From: Zizania palustris | Taxonomy: Eukaryota; Streptophyta; Magnoliopsida; Poales; Poaceae | DNA: 64,000 nucleotides | Assembly: GCA_019279435.1 (NCBI GenBank) | Contig: JAAALK010000024.1 | Span: forward strand, 1-64,000 | Direction: 5' to 3' | In this document: piece after piece, positions 9,266 through 22,149 of the stretch | Layout of the letters: every line of letters starts with the position of its first letter | Position numbering within the stretch: position 1 is the stretch's first letter | Translations under genes and position numbers: made by a program | Notes under the pieces: model-generated | Seen by the model: the letters and a program-made list of their open reading frames with translations, nothing else | What the model was told of the DNA's origin: nothing | Database searches by the model: none

Positions 9266-10560
9266 CACTCCTCCAAAGGCTACACAACGCCTCCGGGCAC
9301 GTAGCAGCAGGCTACAGGACTCCCACGGGTGATGGTTCGAGGTGTCCAGGACTTTTGGGCGACGGCTCGATGTGTCAGGGATTCCAGGCTCCGGCCTGAT
9401 GCATCCCAGGGTCGTCGATGGCCCAGGGTCATAGGTGGCCCAGAGTCAAAGGTGGCTCAACCCCATCACAGGTTTGGTGAATCCACACCACCCATTCCTT
9501 CCATTCGTTACAGGATCAAGCTCAGAAGCCTTGCTTTGCTATCTAAACACGCTTCGAAGCCTTGCTTCGCATGTCAAAATCTAATCTAAGATTTATGCAT
9601 ACCAAAAACATGCTTCGCCTAAAATCTAAGTGCGCTTTGGAGCCCTGCTCGCGCTATCTAAAACCAAGCATGCCGAAGCCATGCCTCGCTTAATTTGAGT
9701 ATGCTGAAGCCTTTCTTCGCTTCGAATTAAAGCGTTCGAAGCGCAAAAGAGGCCTCCGGTCGACGCAATATACGCGTCCAAAGCTGCCAAAGGCGCACCC
9801 CTTCGCATTTTTAATTGCTCGCAACGACAACGACTAAGTCCCTAACCGCCATGTGCAAGGGGGGACCGAGGTATGTATGCGAAGTGTGTGAATGAAATGC
9901 GCGGCACGAGCATGACAATCTAAACATTCGGAAAACACAATTTATGCTAAGCATGCAAGAGAAAAACGCGAATATACAAATCTCATTAATTGAATGATAA
10001 CAGTGAAGTATGTTACAAATACACCTTGAAAACAAAAACTATGAGTAGCCTGTATCTAAGCCTAAGAAAAAATGAGCTCGAGGCCCTGACATGTTCGACG
10101 CTCGCTTGGTCTTCTTCACGGCAGGGCCCCCTCGGCTGGACGAATCCCCATCGGAGCCTGACCTCCCGCAGCCGGATCGTCCACGCTCCGAAGCCCATAG
10201 AACTCGTCTTTCGCCTTGCAGGTTGGTCCAAGTCTGAGATGCAGGCGGTACCACGTCGAAGTCAGAAAAGTATAGGGCTTCATCACCTTGTAAGGACGTA
10301 CCCGAAGACCGCACACCCTCACCACTTAAGTCCACTTCAAAACAGCTTAAGTCTAGCGAGGATGAGGAACTCCGAAGGGGCTCCATCTTCACGACAGCCA
10401 ACAGCTCCTAGGCTATTTCAGGAATGGCTTCGCCCCTGGGACCCCTCGGAAGTTTGAACTGAGGGAGGCCCTCGGACCTAGCTACTTCGAGCACCACCCA
10501 AAGCTGACGAAGCTCTTCTGAGTCCTCAAGCACTTCGAAGTCAACATCCGAAGGCTGAGC

Positions 10561-10660
10561 CTGGGCTGGTATAAAGTACCCCCGCATTTCTATCATTAAA
10601 TTGATAAGTCATTTATAGGCCTACAACTACAAATTACAAAAAGCCTAAGAAGATCTACAC
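10561..10660 (-). other. Last intron of antisense gene, copy 2
   Basis: On the minus strand a CCCGAAG|GTGTAG donor and a CCAGCCCAG acceptor are 100 bases apart. In copy 1 the acceptor (near 3792) is intact but the donor GT reads TT near 3693. Confidence 0.5.
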
Positions 10661-11811
10661 CTTCGGGGGTGGAGGCTTCGACATCGAAGGCTGATCTAGG
10701 AAGGTTTGTGCCCTATCTCGGCGAAGGCAGGAGATCCGTTGGAGGTCGAGGACCGCTTCGCACCATTGGGCCTTACAGGGTTCTTGAAGCCGACGCCACG
10801 CTCCACGGACATCCGAGGGTGGCGAAACAAGTGCTGGCCTCCGAAGGCCACTGACGTGATCGAGGTTGCTGCCTCGAGGTGGTTGCACCCCGCATTGTGG
10901 AGCATTTGCAACACACCTTGGCAAGCCACTCGCCCCGCCATCAGCGCGAAGCCTTCATAGACACCTCCACCGTCGCAGCAGCCGTCCGAAGGAACTCGAG
11001 GCGGTCCCCGATTGGATATTGAGGGTTGAAGTCGGGGGCCAGGCACTCGGTCCCAAGTTGTTGGAGGACTGCGGTCAAGCTCGAGGCGGCCTCATCGACC
11101 CCGCGAACCACAAAGTATTCCAGCGATCGATTGGCTACACGAAGATCAGAGCACTCCGTTGCCAGCTTCGCCCTGGTCTCCTCCGAAGCTAGAAGTGCTT
11201 CCCAAAGCCTTTCTGTCTCCGAGGCCAAGGCATCTCTTGCCTTAACTGCCTCGGACCTCGCCTCCTCTACCGCTGCCTCAGCTTTCCTTCACCTTTTGGC
11301 CTCCTCCAAAGCCTAGTGGCGAAGGGTGTCCCTCTCCTCCACCAAAAGAGTCACCCGATGATCCGCGGAGGCTGTTGCTGCAGTGTTCAGCGCGAAGGCC
11401 TAGAAAAATTCAAGAAAATCTTAAGTGTTTATTAAACACGCTAGTATCACTCGGAGCCCGTGTGAAGCATCACTCATCTAGACGATAGCTTCGTGGGCAT
11501 TTGCGAAGAGGTCGAGGTGGCTTAAGAGGCTAAGTTGTGCCACCAAGTCCCCTTGCCCTATAGCAACGCAACCCTTGTGGAACGAGTTGATAGCTGCCTC
11601 CATCACCGGTCCCCTTAGAAGCAGAGGCCGGACCATCTTCATAACGGGCTCCACCAAAGCAGGCTCCGACTTTGCCGGACCCCTTCACCGTGGTTGTCCC
11701 TGTCGTCCTCTTCAGATGAAGAGCTATCGGACTTTGAGCTGCTGCTTCTCTTGCTGCTGTCGGAGGTCCCCTCAGGCCTTGACACGATAGGCCTCACATC
11801 GCCACCAATGT

Positions 11812-11871
11812 CTGAAGAAAAATACAAGTCAATATGCATGAATATAAAGAGAAGTGTGATCAAGTGTGTAC
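11812..11871 (-). other. Short intron in antisense gene, copy 2
   Basis: On the minus strand a GATGAAG|GTACAC donor and a TTTTTCTTCAG acceptor bound 60 bases. It is homologous in position to 2382-2440. Coding similarity stops and resumes at these borders. Confidence 0.62.
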
Positions 11872-13089
11872 CTTCATCCGAAGAGATGTCCTCGAAGGAG
11901 GCAGGAGCGATGTGCGCTCCCTAGTCCCTTCGCTACGCGGGCTGAGCCCCAGCCCCCACGCTCGAAGGGGTGACTGCCGTAGTCTCCGGCACCACCACTT
12001 TGGTTGCCGCTACAGCCTCCGGCGCCACAACTTTGGTTGTCTCCATTGGAGCATCTGCTGGCTCCGCTTCAGCATCGAGGTCCACAACCGCATGCTCCAC
12101 AGCAGTTGGGGCTTCGTCTGCTAAGGGCTCCCAGCGAACCCTCGAGGCTTCTGGTTCCTCGCCATCTACACTTTTCCTTTTGGAGCCGCTCACCGAAGGT
12201 GTCTAGCTGGCGAAGTCTGGGAGCGCCTAGACCCCCTCAATGCCAAGCCAGGTCGACACCCGATTCCAGCGCTCCCAAGACCCCACCAGAGCAAGCCTTC
12301 GGGTCTGCTCATCAGGCATCGAAGCCCCAACTACGCGCTCCGCGGCCACGATCACCTCCTTCAGAGACCATACATCGCGCACAACTTCATCAAGATTTCA
12401 AGTCGGCACAAGTTAATTTTGCGTAGTATGAAGATAAAAAAGTTCGAAGTCCTACCGAGGCGCTCCGTGGACACCTCGCTCGATCCCTCCGAGCCCGAAG
12501 GCTGGAACAGGTTCTCTAGACAAGAGAGCGCGAGGGGGCTGAGCCGAAGGGTGATGAACTCTTTGGCTAAGTCCCTCATGCTCATTCTCGAAGCCACCCT
12601 GCGTAGGAGAAGGATCCTCGATCAAAGGGCTTCAGGGATCGCCTTCACCACGCCCTCGCGTCGGTAGGAGATGAGTGTGTTGGTACTCCGAAGGGGGGAG
12701 TCCGCGCTCATTGAAGCATAGAACCACTCTTGGTCCCACTTCGAGTACCATTTATTGTTTACAGCCCTCACCGAGGAGTCATCGTGGAACTCCCTTCAGA
12801 GCTGGAAGTTGGCGCTCCCAAAGGCCAAGGCCCTCTCCATGCGATTTGCCCCCTCCCTCCGCTTCGGCTGGCAGCTCGCGTCGTGAAGGGCGATGAAGGC
12901 GTCTGTGCTCCCCTCGAAGCCTTCGGCCCTCATGGCCCATTCGAAGATGGCCAGCCTCACCATGGCGTTCGGAGATAAGTGAGGGAGATCGAAGTTGTAT
13001 GCCTTCAGCACCTCGCTCAGCATCTCCACTGTCGGCAGCCCGAGGCCCACCTCGAAGAAGGCTTCGAAAACTACAACCTCGTCAGCTCG

Positions 13090-14214
13090 AAATGAGTGCG
13101 ATCTCAAAACATTAACAAGGATATTAAAAGAGTAAGGACAAACGGGACGAAAACTCCCCCTGAAACAAATCCCAGAGAAAGCCAAAACTCCCCCTTAAAC
13201 TCTTATCCCAAAATTTCTCCCCCTTGTTGACAAGAGAACTCATCAAGCACTCGAAAAAGACACAGACTCCCCATGAAACGCAACTACCCCTCAAAATATG
13301 CAATGAATGCAACTAGGGTGAAAGTGGAGTGAAGAAAGTATGCTTCTCAGATATGATTGACTGCAATTACAACATCTAACAAGTATAGCAAAAAGACATA
13401 ACTTCTAAGACACATGGCATGATCAGTGCAACAGATGATATCTAAAGAAAGTCATTTGCGCGCATTTTTTCAGTTTTTGCAAATAAAAGCATCACCACAT
13501 TTTCTAGTTGACAAGCAAGGTAAAGCATGAGATGCAGAAGCTAAATGATATCTACCAAGATAAGCATTGTCCAAAACAAAGTGCTTCAGCAAACTTGTTA
13601 TCTTTTTAATGTTCAGGCTTTTGCATTTTCCTTTTTCATTTTTGCCAAGGGTTATTTGCATGTCAAACCTTATGCTAACAGACCAAGTCAAGCCTAGGCC
13701 AGAATTGGACCATCAGAAGCTTAAGACATTGGTAAGCAGTCTAGAACAAAGTAATGCGACAAAGAAAACCCACTTGGATCTTTTCAACTCAAGCATAAAA
13801 AGGCATGAAATTTTCTTTCATTTTTGATTTTTATCATTTTTATAGCACATTTTCCATGTTAAAGTATAAAGATGTCCAAGTTGCATATCTGCATCCATGA
13901 GAGGAACTAGCTACAAGGCATATAACAGATAGCAAAAGCATTCAGCCTACACATGCTAGTTTCTAGAAGCAATGGTGATCATTTTTCAATTGTAAAGCTC
14001 AAAAGTCATGCATATGACAGATATCAGATATATCAAGTGAACTGAATCAAAGCATGTTCATTGACTAGTAATCAAAAGCATGTACCAGCTAGAATAAGTA
14101 AAGTAGTTCAATCATATAACAGAAGCAAGCTCAAAAGTGTGATATGTGAATATGCGTGATATGAACACACACAAAAAGACTCAAGAAAAGAGTAAAGAAA
14201 AATAAAAGAAAACT
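13090..14214 (-). other. Post-pol region of Sirevirus A'
   Basis: No reading frame of note. The segment matches 57104-58140 of element A and contains several of its GGGGGAG-type purine runs on the minus strand near 13180-13300. It is continuous across the site where element A carries the 3.3 kb insertion (near 14120), so it serves as the empty-site reference. Confidence 0.75.
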
Positions 14215-17200
14215 GATGCAAAATATCCTAGAAAGGATACACAACACCCAAATCCCCTCGTAAACGCTCAAAAGTAGACTGATCTAGGGGTTTGGTGAAA
14301 ATGTCAGCCAACTGATGATGGTATCAACATGAACAAGGTCAATGACACCTTTCTCATATTGATCCCGCAGAAAGTGAAAGCGCACATCAATATGTTTGGT
14401 TTTTGAATGGAGACAAGGGTTTTTCCCTACACTAATTGCACTGGTGCTGTCGCAAAACAAAGGAACTCTGGTAGGAAAGAACAACCCAAGATCTCGCAAC
14501 GTGGAAATCATCCAAACCCACTGTGAGCAGCAGCTAACAGCAGCTACATACTCAGCCTCAGTGGTCGAAAGAGCAACTCTAGATTGCTTTCGAGAAGACC
14601 AAGAGACAAGAGAAGAACCAAGAAACTAGCAAGTACCGGAAGTCGACTTGCGATCCAACCGGCACCCACCAAAATCAGCGTCCGAAAAGCTAGATAAATC
14701 AAGAGATGATGATGCTGAATAGAAAAGACTCATATCAGGCGCATAAGTAAGATACCTAAAGATGCGCTTGACAGCCTGCCGATGAGACGGGCGAGGTGAA
14801 GACTGGAAGCGCGCGCACAGCCCCACGGCAAACTGAATGTCCGGTCTTGTCACCGTCAAGTACAGCAGCGAACCGATCATCCCTCGAAACTCTCTCTCAT
14901 TGACCTTGACGCCGCTCTCGTTCTTGTCCAGTCCTCCAGATGTGCCCATTGGGGTCATCTGCGGCTTCAGCTCACCACCAAAGTCAAATTTTTTCAACAT
15001 GTCACGAGTGTACTTACCTTGGTGGATGAAAGTGTCGTCCTTGGTCTACTTGATATGGAGCCCTAAGAAATACTTGAGCTCACAAGATCATTAGTAGTAC
15101 CGCCAAAAATAATATCGTCCACGTAAATCCGAAGCATCTCTGAGCAAGAAGAGAGTTTTATCCACAAAACCCATCACAAAGCCCTTCCCCAACAAAAATT
15201 GCTTTAACCGGTCATACCAAGCCCTGGGGGCTTGCTTCAACCTGTATAAAGCCTTTTGCAGCTTAAAAATATGTCGAGGAAACTTGGGGTTCTCAAAACC
15301 GGGGGGCTGCCTAACATACACTTCCTCCTCTATGTACCCGTTTAGAAAAGCACTCTTGACATCCATTTGAAAAAGCTTGAAACCCTTCGAAGTGGCAAAA
15401 TCTAAGAGAATGCGAATGGACTCAAGACGGGCAACAGGAGCGAAGGTTTCTTCAAAGTCAATACCTTCCTTCTGGCAAAAACCCCGGGAAACTAGTCGAG
15501 CTTTGTTGCGCACCACAACCCCATCTTCACCTTGTTTGTTCTTTAACACCCACTTGGTACCTATGGGGTTGCATCCTGGTGGCTGCTCAACTAGTGTCCA
15601 AACCCGATTACGGACAAAATTCTCAAGCTCTTCTTGCATAGCATTAATCCAATTAGAATCAGAAAGAGCATGAGAAACATCTCTGGGCTCAAAAGATGCA
15701 ACAAAAGCAGATTCAGCAAACACAGCAAGAGAGGTACCAGATGAACACAAAGTTCTCTCAGTCAAATCACCGATGATGAGCTATGAGGGGTGATTGCGCT
15801 GAACTGCTCGGGATCCTTGGTGATCTGAAGTCACCTCACCAGAGTCAGCAGCTGGCACCTCTCGACTTGACTGAGGGGGCTCGATCGAAGTGGAAGAAGT
15901 GATCAGAGGTCCGCCCTCGTCCTCAGTCGAAGTCTCATAAGGTGTGGGCTCTGCAGGAGGTGCAGAAGGTCCACCCTCATCAGTAGTTGGAGCATCCTCA
16001 TCTTCCTCAAAGATGGACTCTCCGAGCTCATCATTACCAGAAAGCTCAAAAGAAGGAGTCAAAGAAGGCAAGGACTCATCAAATGAAACCTCACAAGTCT
16101 CGACAAGCTGCTGGGATTCGAGGTTCCAAACACGGAAGCCTCGAGAATGCAAAGCGTAGCCAAGAAAACCTCTGTCCCAGCAACGAGACTCAAACTTGTC
16201 CAAATTCCCTCCCTTCTTGAGCACAAAGCACTTGCAGCCAAATGCTCGCAAGTGGCTCACTTTGGGCTGTCTGCCAAACCGCAATTCATATGAGGTCTTA
16301 CCAAGGTAAGCTCTAAGAAAAATGCGGTTGGCCAGATAGCAAGCCGTGTTCATGGCTTTAGCCCAAAAACGCCTAGGAGTCCTATGCCATCTCGACTAGC
16401 GTGCGATTCTTTCGTTCCACAATGCCATTCTGTGGGGGAGTGTAAGGGGCAGAAAACTGATGGTCAAGACCCTGATCACTACAGAAGCTGACGAACTGAG
16501 AGTTCTTGAACTCAGAGCCGTTGTCGGAGTGAATTGCTCGCATCCTACAATTGTTCTCATTATTCAGCTTCAAAATCAGGTCATGAACAAAGTGAAAAGT
16601 CTCATCCTTAGACTCCAAGAAGAAAACCCATGAGAATCGAGAAAAGTCATCAACAATGACAAGCGCGTACCACTTCCCACCGACTGAGCGTACCCGAGCT
16701 GGACCGACAGTGTCCATGTGTAACAGCTCACCCGGATATGAAGTCATCACCTGCGTCACAGGTGAGTGAGAAGCGGCAACCATTTTCCCATGATGACAGG
16801 GATGACAAACTAGATCTTTCTCCATTTTAAGCTTGGGCAATCCTCGGATGAGGTCCATAGAGCTTAACCTGACTAGCAGATCAAAACTCAAATGGCCTAA
16901 CCTCCTATGCCACTTCCAAAGCTCAGAAGAAGATCCAGCAATCAAACAACGAGAAGGGCCAAAAGAACTAGAGAAGTCAATTCGAAAAACATTACCAAAT
17001 GGTAAGATCTGACAAATCAAAGACCCTCTAGAATCAAACACAGAAGAATTGCCCTTCCTAAAACGCACCTCCAAATCATCCTCAAGAAGTTGCGAAACAG
17101 AAATCAAATTAAAGTTCAAATTTTTAACCAAGGCAACATTCTTCAAAGAGAAATGGTCTGAAATGCGAATTGAGTCGATGCCATGTACCTTCCCTTGACC

Positions 17201-17365
17201 ACTGTTCCCGAATGTGATGTACTCTTTGGAGCTCAAGGGAGTGAGACTGTAGGACCATTTGCAATGTCCCGTCATGTGGCGAGAGCATCCTGAGTCCATG
17301 ATCCAAACGTCCTCCAGTCCCCGATCCTGCACAATCAGTGGTTGTAAGGGGGAGCAAATGGTCCG
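14215..17365 (-). pseudogene. pol of Sirevirus A'
   Basis: Protease has the DSGC box with MTGH after it (about 17300). Then come the GAG-pre-integrase HRRLGHLSFD and CHPCHHGK (17000-16790), integrase with HMDTVGPAR, IHSDNGSEF and PPQNGIVERKNRT (16730-16400), RT with DVKSAFLNGY (about 15360), and RNase H with FCDSTSAISVGKNP and HIDVRFHFLRDQ (14450-14370). There are stops or frameshifts near 16380, 15780, 15100, 14626 and 14320. The TAG at about 14626 is shared with element A. Pol sits in the -1 frame relative to gag. Confidence 0.88.
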
Positions 17366-20090
17366 ACACCGGGTTTAGCAAAAGAGATAAACCAGTGTCG
17401 AGCCATCTGCTCAAAAGATGGAAAGCAGAAACCATCAGAAGAGTTTGGACCAGAACGCGGCTAAAAGCGAGGTCCTTGGTTCTACCTAAAACCTCGGCCA
17501 CGAGGTCCAGAACCGTAGCCAAAATGGCCTAGAGCTCTGCCGGAACGAACACCACCATCTGGAGAACGGGCATGAAAGTCGTCTCCTCTACTACCACCTA
17601 CACGACGTGGCCTGGCCTCTAGCCTCTCCCCGCGTCGAGGAACACGCAGTATACCACCCTACTGGTAGAACTGCTCCTAACCACCATGAGCACGCTCTGC
17701 TCTCTCAACCCGCTTCCTCCTGAGGCAAAACTCCGCAAGATGCCCTTCTCTCTAACAATACTCACAATGGTAGGTGGGCTTCTTGGGATGTGGTTGAGGC
17801 TTGGGGTTCTTTGGTTTAGTGGTGTGTAGTGTAGTCTTCTTGGGTTGAGAAGGTCCAGGAAGAGAGTCAAGAGAAGTGTGGAGGTGTTTGGGCTTCAGAA
17901 CCCAGATAGGCTTCTTGGGTGGAGCTTTGGACTGTTCTTGGATCACTCCATCCTTGGGCTGACTAGCCTTGAAAGACTCAGTGGAGTGAGTCTTGGGATA
18001 TCTCTGCTCAGGAGTCATTTTACTCCACTCCTCTGCCCGGCTAATGGCACTCTCAAAGTCAGCCTTTGTGTAGGTGTAGCCTACCCCAAACCCATCCTGC
18101 CTCTTGAACTGCTGGATCATCATGCCGAGTTGTGGCTCTCGAGCACTGATCCAACTCAGGATAGAACGAAGGTAAAAATTCTCATTCTGAGAATCAGCTA
18201 GCTCCTCTCTCAAGGAAGCTAGTACCTCCACCTGAGACAAGCAGGTCTCACACTCGCTATCTACCTGGACAGACTTTTCGGCTTTCAGCTTAATCAACTC
18301 CAGTCTAAGAGACAGACAGTTCTCACAGACAGTGGGTGGAACTTACAGTGTCTCAAGCTCTAGCCTAGTCTGTGCCAGCTCAGCTCTCACTCTCTCCAAA
18401 TCACCCAAATGCTCATCGCCCTTGGCTTTGAGCTCAGCTAAGACAACTAGATGAGATGGGCAATCAGCATAGGGTACGACGACAGTGGCTTGAGTATCTT
18501 TCAGCTCCAGCTGAGCACTTTCAAGCTCAGTGGCCAAAGCGTCACTCTCATCAACCCTTTCTGTGTACCTCGACTTCAGAGTCGACATGTCACACAGAAG
18601 CACCTCACACTTCGGGCACTCACTGCTATCACCCAAGCAAGGGGAAGAAGATAGACTCTCAATTCTGCCGTTGGCCACGGCAAGCTCACTCTCTAACTCA
18701 TCTATCCTCTTCTTAGCCCACCTAAGCAGTTTTTCCTGATATTTTAACTCCAGACGATTGCTCTCAAGTAAATCAACAATTTCACGTTCATAAGATGATA
18801 CCTTTTCGTTGTCGTCGTTGTCGGAGTCATCGGAGGAGCCCTTGTCTTCCTTATCCCCAAGAGCCATTGAGCAGAAGCTCTTGCGGGATCTTCGGCGCTG
18901 ATGTGAGCGGATCTTCGGTCTGTCCCTGAAGGCCATGAAGCAAAGACCCGCCGGATCGTCCTTGTCCTTCCCCTTCCTGATGATGATTTCCTCATCGCTT
19001 GAGCTCGATGAAGAGGAAGAAGATGTGGACCGCTTGGAGTAGCTCTTCTCCATCTCGGCAAAGAAGGCCTTGTCGCGCTTCTTGTTCTCTCACCGGTAGT
19101 CCTTCAGGGCCTTTCTGAAGACTCTGGTCTTTGGCTTGCCCTTGTTGAAATAAAGCTGTCATGCTTGCCGGAGTCGTGGAAGCCACCACCGGTGCCCTTC
19201 TTGTGGCCATTGCGCTTGGGGCAGTCGGCGATGAAGTGTCCTGGGTCACCACACTTAAAGCACCCGGATTTCGTGCCGTGTCTTTTGGACATCGTCTTGT
19301 CATAAACACGACGCACCCGGTTGTTAAAAAGACACAAATCGTCATCTCCCAAAGACTCAAGCTGGTCCTCAGTGATAGACATCAAAGAGAACCCAGCATA
19401 GCTCACAGAAGAGGGAACAACAGAAGGTGTAGAAAGGGCCAGAGACTTGATCCAGAGCCAGTGAGATTTGACCTCAACTGGATATCAACCTCGGTGGCCT
19501 TCAGCTTGCTAAACAACTCAGAAATGGTCAAGGTATCATAAGATGTGCTCTCAACAATAGAGGATACCTTGATTTCCCAGATCTTTGGGTCCAAGGTATG
19601 GAGAACCTTGAGCGCCTTCTCGTGATCTGAGACTAACTGAGCACCCTCAGCCTTGTTGTCTCGAAGCTTGTTTATGATCGATTGAAAACGACCAAACAAA
19701 GCTTCAACAGATTCACCCAGCTTTTGTGTGAAGTTCCCATATTCAAGCCGGTAGGTCTGATAGAGCCGAGCCTTGACCTGGGCTGTTCCCTTATGGTGTG
19801 CCTTGAGGGTAGCCCAGATCTCTCTCACAGTGGAGAGATGGCTCACACGCTCAAACTCAGTGGGACCTAACCAGAAAACAAAATGTTCACAGCTTTACTA
19901 TTGTTCAGATGCTGGCCAATGATACCAGGAGTACCTTGCTCAGCAACTGGCAATATAACAAACGTAGCGTGAATGCAAATATAATGTCCCAGATGTTCGA
20001 GCTTTGGCTCATGAGATAGGCTCGCATGCGAGTCTTCCAATAATTATAACCATAAGCTTCCAAGGACGGGACCTTTCCAGGAGACGTCAT
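17336..20090 (-). pseudogene. gag of Sirevirus A'
   Basis: It starts MTSPGKVPSLEAYGYNYWKT at 20090, the usual N-terminus of Sirevirus capsid proteins. A UBN2-type gag segment (REIWATLKAHHKGT), a CCHC knuckle CFKCGDPGHFIADC near 19250, a run of serines with DEE, long coiled-coil-like helices and a second knuckle region near 17760 follow. The frame is broken near 19980, 19400, 19150 and 18340. It is larger than typical Copia gag, as usual in Sireviruses. Confidence 0.85.
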
Positions 20091-20141
20091 GATCACTACT
20101 AGGGTTTAAAACCGGTTAAGGTATGGAAAAACCCTAACCAG

Positions 20142-20153
20142 GCTCTGATACCA
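20142..20153 (-). other. Primer-binding site, Sirevirus A'
   Basis: The minus strand reads TGGTATCAGAGC, complementary to the 3' end of plant initiator tRNA-Met, two bases inside the LTR end. Confidence 0.9.
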
Positions 20154-20155
20154 CT

Positions 20156-22149
20156 TGTAGGACCGAAAGTAGCGACCAGAGGGGGGTGAATGGGCGCCTA
20201 AAATTCTTTCGAATCTATGGCCTGCTCCCAACACCCAACGCACCTCAAAAGACTAAGCAGCAAAATGTGAACAGATTGCCTAAGTCTAAAAGTATCTAGC
20301 CTAGAAATGACCGGCGTCCTACACAGAGAAACACCGATATAGTGCTAACAGGAAGATACAAGAAATATTCAAAAGAGATGAGAAGTACACCGATACAGTG
20401 CTAACAGGAAGATACAAGAAATCAAACTTCTCAGCAGATGATATAGGAGTACATGAAAGGAGATGAGAAGTTACTGTTCAAATTTTGTCTCCTGTTCGAT
20501 ACTTGGCGAAGCCTGCTTCGCAGTGTCGAAGCCTGCTTCGCTGAGTCGAAGTCTGGTGAAGGCTGTCATGGAAGTGCTGAAGGTTTGTTGAGTCTAGCCT
20601 AGTTCGAGTGTAGCAGAAAGCGAAGTATGCTTCGAAGCGAAGTATGAAAGTATCGAAGCTTGCTTCGAACAGTGTACTTCGAAGCCTATACTTCGATCAG
20701 ACAGCTTCAAGCAAAGTTCACAGAAGAGCAACCTTCGAAAGAGAAGCGAAGCCAAACACACAGCAGCAGGACCAAATCGAAGCCTACACTCTACCTTCGA
20801 AGTTAGCTTGATCGAGGTATGACTACCGAAGTGGTAACCTTCGAACCACAGACCAGCTTCGAATCGAAGTGTGCTGATGCTCTCACAAGAGATCGAAGCC
20901 TTGAAACATACTTCGAAAAACAAGCTTTGAACTCACTAACTGTGACCCTCAAAAAGACAGCAGCAGAAAGACCTCAGAAAACACATACTCCGAGCGAAGT
21001 CTGTCAGAGAGACATGCTTCGAAGCTAATTTCGAAGCATGTCGAAGTATTGACTATGATAAGCTCGAGTCGGAGTACACCTTCACAAGAACTGCCGAAGT
21101 ACGCCAAGAGAACAGAACCTAAGCACAGACCATACTTCGAAGTTAGGTTCACAGATTGAGCTTGGAGTCAAAAGTTCTAGCGAGGCCTTCGAAGATGTCA
21201 GGTCGAAGCCTGCTTCACAGAACTGAATGACTTCGAATAGACGAGGAGGCTTCACCAGAAACAGCCAAAAAGATCCTAGACCCTGTCTACTCGATCAAAA
21301 AGGCTATGCAGGAAAAAGCAAAGCTAGAGTACTAGCACACTGTAGCTACAAGAAAGTAGTACTACTTGCTACAATACACATGAACAAGTACTCTCACGTG
21401 AAGAAAAAACGAAGCATCCAATGAAGCGTTTGCTCAGGAATAAAATGGCCGCACGCAAAACGAAACTGCAGAGCTATTAACTAACTGCTGCACACAAAAC
21501 AGCAGGAATAGAATCATCCAGACCAGAGAAAAATCGAGATGAACTCACGAAGAAAGAGAAGCAAACTTCCTGGCGGCGCACGCATTAACAGGAGAGAGAG
21601 AACGCAGGAAACAAAATGATCAGATCCTTGATTAAAAAGTGATTTCTTGAAAGGGTGACCTAACCCTAGGGATTGGGGCCCTATTTATAGGCAGCCCAAT
21701 GACTAGGAATATTCAACCAGCCCCTTAGGGTTTTTTACAGACGCTGAAAATAAAAGGAAAAGACTAAACTGCCCTTAGGATATTTTTACAGACTCGACTG
21801 ACTGACTGTGGGCCTAGGGACAAAATAGTAAACTCCTATTTATATATGACTTATCTGGAAGCTAAGCTTTCGTAGCGACTACGGCTTCTCTTCTATACAG
21901 TCCGATACAAGATCAGCAGTTGTCAGTTTTGCGCTGACACTGACAAGGCCTCTATCGACTTTGCACCAGGTACCCGGATTGGGCCAGCCCGATTTAGCAC
22001 CTCTCTCAGCCCGGCAATCACTCACTGCCCGTGTACCTGAGTCAATCTTGGTCAACAGCTAGTGGGTCTTCTGCTGCTCCTAGACCATGTACCCGGATTG
22101 GGCTAGCCCGACTTCACGGCCCCTCTGCCCGACAGTCGCTTGCTGCCCA
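20156..22149 (-). repeat. 5' LTR of Sirevirus A', inner part
   Basis: It ends GGTCCTACA on the minus strand at 20156 and aligns with the A LTRs through its TTCGAA-rich zone and TATAAATA (minus, 21689-21682). The last five bases, GCCCA at 22145-22149, are the left target duplication of element G. Confidence 0.87.

Larger units (their letters stand above)
7886..13089 (+). mobile_element. F1 copy 2: non-autonomous gypsy-type element, 3' truncated
   Basis: The plus-oriented copy has a 5' LTR (7886-8657), the same primer-binding site as copy 1, a hairpin-rich leader and the antisense gene on the minus strand. It stops inside exon 1 of that gene at about 13089, where Sirevirus A' sequence begins. 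The last part of the interior and the 3' LTR are missing. It inserted into Copia-B; the flanking bases 7881-7885 (GTTAT) would be the left target duplication. Confidence 0.85.
10039..13089 (-). pseudogene. Antisense multi-exon gene, Transposase_28-like, copy 2 (5' truncated)
   Basis: The same gene as 910-4258, on the minus strand and antisense to the LTR. The first residues are lost at the 13089 junction. Exon 1 carries the VVVFEAFFEVGLGLP start and LSPNAMVRLAIFEWAMRAEG core, then NNKWYSKWDQEWFYA after a frame break near 12796. Exon 2 (about 12390-11872) includes SGSKRKS and an acidic Ala/Val/Pro-rich tail. The next exon is Ser/Asp-rich. A coiled-coil-like stretch lies at 11228-10941, then FEVLEDSEELRQLW, and the C-terminus FFLGLDTGYS stops at 10039. 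In this part it is somewhat better preserved than copy 1, and aligning the two defines the exon borders. No enzymatic motif was recognised. Confidence 0.62.

Noticed and set aside
18451..18739. Plus-strand frames opposite Sirevirus A' gag
   Set aside because: They mirror the coiled-coil coding region on the minus strand, and equivalent shadow frames occur opposite gag of element A.
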